Assembly: GCA_023398155.1 (NCBI GenBank) | Contig: JAEWSV010000061.1 | Location: forward strand, 1-18,350 | DNA length: 18,350 nt | Origin: Spirochaetota bacterium | Lineage (GTDB): Bacteria; Spirochaetota; Spirochaetia; Treponematales; Breznakiellaceae | Direction of reading: 5' to 3' | In this document: piece by piece, positions 13,887 through 18,350 of the stretch | Position numbering within the stretch: position 1 is the stretch's first letter | Layout of the letters: each line of letters starts with the position of its first letter | Made by a program: the position numbers and the translations under genes | Notes under the pieces: generated by a model | What the model was told of the DNA's origin: nothing | Seen by the model: only the letters and a program-made list of their open reading frames with translations | Databases searched by the model: none

Positions 13887-15386
13887 ATGCGCGGACGGTA
13901 CCGGTTCGGGATCCGGTCCAAGCTGCTGACTTTCTACGCCGCCGCGATGCTGTCGGTGGTCTTGCTCGATCTCGTGGTCCAGTTGGCCGCGTACGGCGCG
14001 GCCCACGAGTTCGAGGCGAGCCTCTCCCGCTATCACGGCATCCACCGGCTGCGGGTCTCGCTGGTTGCTCAATACAAGCGGATCGATGAACAGCTCCGCG
14101 CGGGGCGGGCGCCGGACCAGGATGAGCTGGAGCAGGACCTGTCGGGGTTCTGGTTCGCCTTTTCCGAAATCGAGAAGGCCGAGAGCGAGTCGCTGGAGGT
14201 TTATTTCAACCTCCGCGCGGCGCGGCGCGGCATGGAAGCCTATGGTCGCCTCCTCGCTTCGGCCGCGCGCCAGCGCGCCGAGGGCGACAAGGGCTGGTAT
14301 CTGGACTTCGCCGCCGCCGGCCGGATCGAAGCCTACGTCGACGGCTACCTCTCCGCCCTCCTCTCCGAAACCCTAGCCTTCGGAGAGGAGCGGTACCGCG
14401 CCGTCGCCCGGCAGATCGCGGCCGTCCGGATCGTGACGCTCGGCGCCCTCGCCTTCGTCGCCCTCGGTTTCGGCGCGTTGGCGGTCGCCTTCTCGCTGTC
14501 GGTGACGGCGCCGATACGACGCCTCGCAGCCGCGTCGGAGCGCATCGCCGCAGGGGACCTCGAGGTGAACGACGTGACCGCGTCGACCGGGGACGAGGTG
14601 GAGACGCTCGCCGCTTCCTTCAATTCGATGAGCCGGAGCCTCCGCGCGATGGTGGAGGACCTCCGCGGCAAGGCGGAGCTGGAACGGAAGTTGCGCGAGG
14701 AAGAACGCGAACTCATGGAGACGGAAAAGGCCCTGCGCGAGGCCCAGTTCATGAGCCTGCAAGACCAGATCCGGCCCCACTTCCTCTTCAACGCCCTCAA
14801 TACCATCGCGCGGACCGCCCTCTTCGAAGGCGCGCGGGAGACCGAGCGGTTGACGTTGGCCTTGAGTAAGCTCTTCCGCTATTCCCTCGGTTCTCCGGAT
14901 GCCTTGGTGCAGGTGCGGGAGGAGGAGGCCGTTCTCCGCGAATACCTGGCGTTCCAGGCCCTCCGCTTCGGTAAACGCCTGTCCTGGGATATCCGCGTGG
15001 ACACCGCGGCCGAGAGCGCGCTGATCCCCCGCTTCACCCTCCAGCCCCTCGTGGAGAACGCCGTCCGCCACGGCATAGAGCCGATGGAGTCGGGGGGCGC
15101 CGTGGAGGTACGCGTCCGCCGCCGCGAGGGCCGGCTATACCTCTCCGTCCGGGATACCGGCATCGGCATGGACGCGAAAGCCGCGCGGACGCTCCTGGCC
15201 GACGCGAGCGGCATCGGGACGGAGGCGCGCGGGGGCGCCGCGCTCGGCGGTATTGGTCTTTCCAACGTTAAGCGGAGATTAGCCCTGCGGTACGGCGGTA
15301 TGGAGCGGATCGAGGTGCGCAGCGCGATCGGCGAAGGTACCCTGGTCCGCATCTCGTTCCCGCTCGAAGCGGAGGATCTCCCGTGA
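13887..15386 (+). CDS. YesM-type sensor histidine kinase
   Basis: 499 residues. Transmembrane helix 1 is at ~13-35 and helix 2 at ~182-205, enclosing an extracytoplasmic, almost entirely helical domain (36-180) that resembles a four-helix bundle rather than the Cache fold common in YesM proteins. A HAMP domain (~206-258) and coiled coil (~258-290) follow, then His_kinase (PF06580) with DQIRPHFLFNALNT, phospho-acceptor H298, and an ATPase domain with LQPLVENAVRHG (N box, ~385-396), RDTGIGMD (G1, 422-429) and GGIGLSN (G2, 454-460). The gene starts six bases after uxaE, with AGGG as ribosome site, and overlaps the regulator gene by four bases (GTGA). Position in the operon implies that it senses the substrate or a related sugar acid. 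Confidence 0.93.
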   Translation: MRGRYRFGIRSKLLTFYAAAMLSVVLLDLVVQLAAYGAAHEFEASLSRYHGIHRLRVSLVAQYKRIDEQLRAGRAPDQDELEQDLSGFWFAFSEIEKAESESLEVYFNLRAARRGMEAYGRLLASAARQRAEGDKGWYLDFAAAGRIEAYVDGYLSALLSETLAFGEERYRAVARQIAAVRIVTLGALAFVALGFGALAVAFSLSVTAPIRRLAAASERIAAGDLEVNDVTASTGDEVETLAASFNSMSRSLRAMVEDLRGKAELERKLREEERELMETEKALREAQFMSLQDQIRPHFLFNALNTIARTALFEGARETERLTLALSKLFRYSLGSPDALVQVREEEAVLREYLAFQALRFGKRLSWDIRVDTAAESALIPRFTLQPLVENAVRHGIEPMESGGAVEVRVRRREGRLYLSVRDTGIGMDAKAARTLLADASGIGTEARGGAALGGIGLSNVKRRLALRYGGMERIEVRSAIGEGTLVRISFPLEAEDLP

Positions 15387-16690
15387 TCGCGCGCATCTTG
15401 ATCGCGGACGACGAGGAATTGGAACACCGGGCCCTCCGCCTGATCCTTTCCGACCTTGAAGGTTGGGAGATTGAGCTCGAGGAGGCCGCGAACGGACGCC
15501 AAGCCGTGGAGGCCGCGCTCCGCGGCCCCATCGACCTGGCGCTGCTGGACGTCCGCATGCCCGGTATGGACGGCCTGGCAGCGGCGCGCGAACTCCGTTC
15601 GGTCCAGCCGGGGATGCGCATCGTGTTCGTCACCGCCTTCGATAGTTTCGACTACGCGCGGGAGGCGCTACGCCTCGGGGTGGACGAATACCTCGTCAAA
15701 CCCGCCGAGAGGGAAGCCGTCCGCGGGACCGCGAAACGCGCGCTCGAAACGCTCCGTGCGGAGCGGGACGACGAAGACCGCGCGAAGCGCGCGGGGGCCG
15801 ACGGAGCGCGGGCGCTCGCGCTCCTGGAGGACGAGTTGCGCTCCGCCATATCTCGGGATTCGGTGGACGGCGCGCGCTTGGATTCCTTCCTCTCCCTCAA
15901 GGGCCTCGGCGACGGCGAACGGCTCGCCGTGGCGGTCCGCCCGGGCGCGCCGCGACGAGGGAGCGCGCAGGGCGCGACGGCGCGGAGCGCGGAAGCCCGA
16001 AGGCTCACGGACTTGGCGGAGCGCCTACTCCGCGGAGAAGGGTGGTACGTCATCGGCGGCTATGATGAGGCGGAGGTTAGGCTCGCCGCCGCCGCGCCCA
16101 AGGGCGCGCCGTTCGCGCGGAAGGAACGGATCTGCGCGTCGTTGGACGGTATCGCCGCGGAAGCTTTCTCGCGGCTCGGCGTACGCATCCGCCTCGGCGC
16201 GTCCCCTTCGTTCCCGGCGGACGGTCCGGCGCTTTTCGCCGCCGCCCAGGATGCGGCTTCTCTGGCCCGTCCTGATAGGCCAGTCGCCTTCCTCGTGCCT
16301 GACCTCCACGAAGTCGAGGGCGGGAGCGAATGCGGCGAGCGTTGCGGCGGACCCATCGTCGAACGCGCCGTCGGCTTATTGCGCGCCCGCATGGGCGAGG
16401 ATCTATCCCTCGCGGACGTGGCCTCCGCGGTTTCCTGTTCGCCGTTCCACCTGAGTCGGCTCTTCCGCCTCCATGCGGGGGATACCTTCGTTCGCGTATT
16501 CACCCGGCTTCGCGTCGAAGCCGCGAAGTCGCTGTTGCGGAGCGGCAAGTACAGCGTGAAGGAGGTGGGCTCTATGGTCGGTTTCAACGACCAAGCCTAC
16601 TTCGCGCGCGTATTCCGGAGGTTGGAAGGGTTATCTCCCTCCGAATTCAGGGACGATCCCGAGGGCGGCGCAAGATCGTCCGCGAATTAG
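15383..16690 (+). CDS. YesN-type response regulator with AraC DNA-binding domain
   Basis: 435 residues from a GTG start that overlaps the kinase stop (GTGA); GGAGGA (15371-15376) is correctly spaced, which settles the start. The receiver domain (~3-118) has DDEE at 9-12, phospho-acceptor D56, switch T84 and K106. The middle (~120-320) is poorly conserved but contains RIRLGASPSF and a following helix like the cryptic middle domain of YesN proteins. Residues ~326-425 are two AraC helix-turn-helix units: LSLADVASAVSCSPFHLSRLF and YSVKEVGSMVGFNDQAYFARVF, ending SPSEFR. It should be phosphorylated by the kinase just upstream and activate nearby promoters, probably those of uxaE, the LarA-like gene and dctP. 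Targets are inference. Confidence 0.94.
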   Translation: MIARILIADDEELEHRALRLILSDLEGWEIELEEAANGRQAVEAALRGPIDLALLDVRMPGMDGLAAARELRSVQPGMRIVFVTAFDSFDYAREALRLGVDEYLVKPAEREAVRGTAKRALETLRAERDDEDRAKRAGADGARALALLEDELRSAISRDSVDGARLDSFLSLKGLGDGERLAVAVRPGAPRRGSAQGATARSAEARRLTDLAERLLRGEGWYVIGGYDEAEVRLAAAAPKGAPFARKERICASLDGIAAEAFSRLGVRIRLGASPSFPADGPALFAAAQDAASLARPDRPVAFLVPDLHEVEGGSECGERCGGPIVERAVGLLRARMGEDLSLADVASAVSCSPFHLSRLFRLHAGDTFVRVFTRLRVEAAKSLLRSGKYSVKEVGSMVGFNDQAYFARVFRRLEGLSPSEFRDDPEGGARSSAN

Positions 16691-16739
16691 CAAGAATTTC
16701 CTCACGAGAGCGGGGGAAACCGGGCGTAGTCTGAAGATC

Positions 16740-16752
16740 GCCCCATCGGGGC
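16740..16752 (+). promoter_or_regulatory. small hairpin between regulator and dctP
   Basis: GCCCC (16740-16744) pairs with GGGGC (16748-16752) over ATC, without a T run, 15 bases before the dctP ribosome site. It may be a weak pause, an mRNA 5' end stabiliser or nothing; no convincing dctP promoter was seen in the 89-base gap. Confidence 0.3.
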
Positions 16753-16779
16753 TTCGTCAGTATCCCAAAGGAGGAATAC

Positions 16780-17799
16780 ATGAAGATGTCCAGAATAGTA
16801 GCGGTCGCGCTGGCGCTGCTCGCCGTCTCGTCGTTCGTTTTCGCCGGAGGAGAGAAGGAAGCCGCGGCTCCCGCCGCCCCCGCAGCCGACGCCAAGCCGA
16901 TCGTGATGCGCTTGGCCGAGACCCATCCCCTCGACTACCCGACCACCAAGGGCGATCAGAAGTTCGCCGACCTCGTGAAAGAGCGGAGCAACGGCCGCAT
17001 CACCATCGAGGTGTACCACGGATCCCAGCTCGGCCAGGAGAAGGCCGTCATCGAGCAGGTCCAGTTCGGCGCCATCGACTTCACCCGCGTGAGCCTGTCC
17101 CCCCTCGGCTCCTTCGTACCGGTCATGAACGCCCTCCAGCTTCCCTACGTATATCGTTCGGAAGACCACATGTGGAAAGTCCTACTCGGCCCGATCGGAA
17201 ACGAGCTTTTCGCGGCGCTTGAGCCCCATAACTTCATTGGCATCGGCTGGTTCGAGCCCGGCGCCCGCAACTTCTACAATTCCAAGCGGCCGGTCGCCAA
17301 GCCGGAAGATCTCCAGGGTCTCAAGATCCGCGTCCAGGAGAACGAGCTCATGGTCGGCCTCGTGAACGCCTTCGGCGCGGTCGCGACCCCGATGCCTTAC
17401 GGCGAAGTCTACTCCGGCCTCCAGACCGGCGTCATCGACGGCGCGGAGAACAACTGGCCGAGCTACGAGTCCACGAGCCACTTCGAAGTCGCCAAGTACT
17501 ACACCCTGGACGAGCACACCCGCGTGCCGGAAATCATCATCGCCTCCAAGATCTCCATGCAGAAGCTCTCAAAGGCTGATCAGGACCTGATCAGGCAGGC
17601 CGCCCTGGACGCCATCCCCTACCAGCGCCAACTCTGGGCCGAGCGCGAGAAGGCTTCCGAGGCCAAGGTCCGCGCCGCCGGTTCGATCATCACCCCGATC
17701 ACCGACAAGGCTCCCTGGCAGGCCCGGATGCAGACCCTCTACGCCAAGCAGTCCAACGAGATCCAGGCCCTCGTGAAGCGGATCAACGAGGTCAAGTAA
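16780..17799 (+). CDS. dctP: TRAP transporter solute-binding protein (DctP family)
   Basis: 339 residues with a signal peptide (cleavage probably after A22, VFA-GGEKE) and an Ala/Pro linker. There is no lipobox cysteine, so it should be soluble in the periplasm. DctP features are RLAETHP (44-50), YHGSQLGQEKAVIEQVQFGAID (~79-100), GARNFYNSKRP (161-171), the carboxylate-binding Arg R184 in LKIRVQENE, and MPYGEVYSGLQTGVIDGAENNWPSY (205-229). DctP proteins bind organic acids and deliver them to the DctQM membrane pair, driven by an ion gradient. The GAENNWPSY segment and position behind uxaE suggest a uronate or aldonate ligand; this is inference. AAAGGAGG (16767-16774) gives very strong translation. 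A hairpin terminator follows, consistent with excess binding protein over permease. Confidence 0.93.
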   Translation: MKMSRIVAVALALLAVSSFVFAGGEKEAAAPAAPAADAKPIVMRLAETHPLDYPTTKGDQKFADLVKERSNGRITIEVYHGSQLGQEKAVIEQVQFGAIDFTRVSLSPLGSFVPVMNALQLPYVYRSEDHMWKVLLGPIGNELFAALEPHNFIGIGWFEPGARNFYNSKRPVAKPEDLQGLKIRVQENELMVGLVNAFGAVATPMPYGEVYSGLQTGVIDGAENNWPSYESTSHFEVAKYYTLDEHTRVPEIIIASKISMQKLSKADQDLIRQAALDAIPYQRQLWAEREKASEAKVRAAGSIITPITDKAPWQARMQTLYAKQSNEIQALVKRINEVK

Positions 17800-17825
17800 G
17801 GCCGCTCAGCTTTCATCCGTAATCG

Positions 17826-17861
17826 ACCCGGCCGGCGCAACCGCGCTCGGCCGGGTTTTTT
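17826..17861 (+). terminator. strong hairpin between dctP and dctQ (internal terminator/attenuator)
   Basis: ACCCGGCCG (17826-17834) pairs with CGGCCGGGT (17848-17856); an inner GCGC/GCGC stem closes an AACC loop. Six T follow (17856-17861). It lies only 11 bases before the dctQ start, so most transcripts should end here with partial read-through to the permease gene. Confidence 0.85.
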
Positions 17862-17872
17862 GAGGCGCGATC

Positions 17873-18350
17873 ATGCTTAAGTACCTAATCGCCTTTTTCA
17901 ACCTGATCCACATCGCGATGGTTCGGTTCGCGAAGGGCATCATCATCGCAATGGTCGTGATCATCTTCGCGAACGTCGTGCTCCGCTTCTGTTTCAACAG
18001 CGGCCTGTTCTGGTCGGAAGAAGTTGCGCTCATGATCGCCGTCTGGTTCAGCTTCCTCGCCATGGCCATCGGTGTGAAGCAGGGGCTGCATATCAACATC
18101 TCCCTCATCCCCCGCGACCGATTGCCGAAGGTCGTGAACCTTTTCTTGGACAAATTATCGGACCTCGTCGTGCTCGCGGTCGGCTTCACGCTGCTGCGTT
18201 ACGGCACCACGCTGGTAGGCTTCACCATGCGTTCCATCATGCCGGCGACGAAATGGCCTACCGGCATCATGTACGCGATCGTGCCTTTTTCCGCCGTCTT
18301 CATGATTTGGGACGGTATCACCGCGCTGCTCGGCATCGACACGCGCGACG
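17873..18350 (+). CDS. dctQ: TRAP transporter small permease (DctQ family), 3' end outside window
   Basis: The frame opens at ATG 17873 and is still open at the window end (159 codons). GAGG (17862-17865), seven bases upstream, immediately follows the terminator T run. Four hydrophobic segments are seen near residues 10-38, 50-70, 92-115 and 130-153. The stretch NVVLRF..N..LFWSEEVALMIAVWFSFLAMAIGVKQGLHI (~34-75) is the DctQ (PF04290) signature, including the conserved W-EE pair. DctQ is the four-helix subunit that joins the large DctM permease to receive ligand from DctP. DctM is expected just downstream of the window. Family length is usually 160-190 residues, so only the last few are missing. 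Confidence 0.92.
   Translation, partial: MLKYLIAFFNLIHIAMVRFAKGIIIAMVVIIFANVVLRFCFNSGLFWSEEVALMIAVWFSFLAMAIGVKQGLHINISLIPRDRLPKVVNLFLDKLSDLVVLAVGFTLLRYGTTLVGFTMRSIMPATKWPTGIMYAIVPFSAVFMIWDGITALLGIDTRD

Overview
The window is GC-rich (roughly 60-65% by eye) bacterial chromosome with dense genes, strong Shine-Dalgarno sites and rho-independent terminators. A spirochaete (Treponema/Spirochaeta-like) is my best guess. It rests on the tagaturonate epimerase, the TRAP substrate-binding protein whose mature start is GGEKE without a lipobox cysteine, the YesM/YesN-type regulators and a tRNA gene lacking an encoded CCA. This is inference, not proof. No integrase, transposase, CRISPR array or phage gene is visible.

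Layout. 1-409: 3' end of a BadF/BadG-type sugar (probably N-acetylglucosamine) kinase. 430-604: promoter, tRNA-Ala(CGC) and terminator, followed by a perfect 15-bp inverted copy of the tRNA 3' end. 605-992: non-coding DNA with a run of perfect hairpins, several carrying GGA in the loop. 993-6224 (minus): a 1743-residue Ser/Thr kinase - AAA ATPase - helical repeat - GAF - GGDEF protein. Divergent from it, 6403-8045 encodes a membrane histidine kinase (HisKA_2) and a translationally coupled single-domain response regulator. 8180-9564: an MFS transporter overlapping a 56-residue small protein, closed by a strong terminator. 9712-10356: a deoxynucleoside kinase. 10429-10881 (minus): a small secreted protein with a Gly/Arg/Met-rich tail. 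10954-11101: repeat-bearing spacer with an 8-bp tandem repeat.

11171-18350 reads as one sugar-acid (hexuronate) utilisation locus. A LarA-like (DUF2088) nickel-pincer racemase/epimerase homologue on minus is divergent from uxaE (tagaturonate epimerase) on plus. After uxaE come a YesM-type histidine kinase, a YesN-type AraC response regulator, a TRAP solute-binding protein (DctP) and the start of the TRAP small permease (DctQ), which runs off the window. Two sigma70-like promoters with identical TTGACA -35 boxes face away from each other in the 124-bp larA-like/uxaE gap. The plausible job is that an extracellular signal is read by the two-component system, TRAP imports a uronate or aldonate, and UxaE plus perhaps the LarA homologue re-configure its stereochemistry for the fructuronate pathway.

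The items most worth a second look are the LarA homologue, which keeps the catalytic and nickel-ligand residue spacing of lactate racemase but sits in a uronate locus; the GGA-loop hairpin array beside the tRNA; the inverted tRNA 3' end; and the overlooked 56-residue ORF with a duplicated DNEAAE motif.
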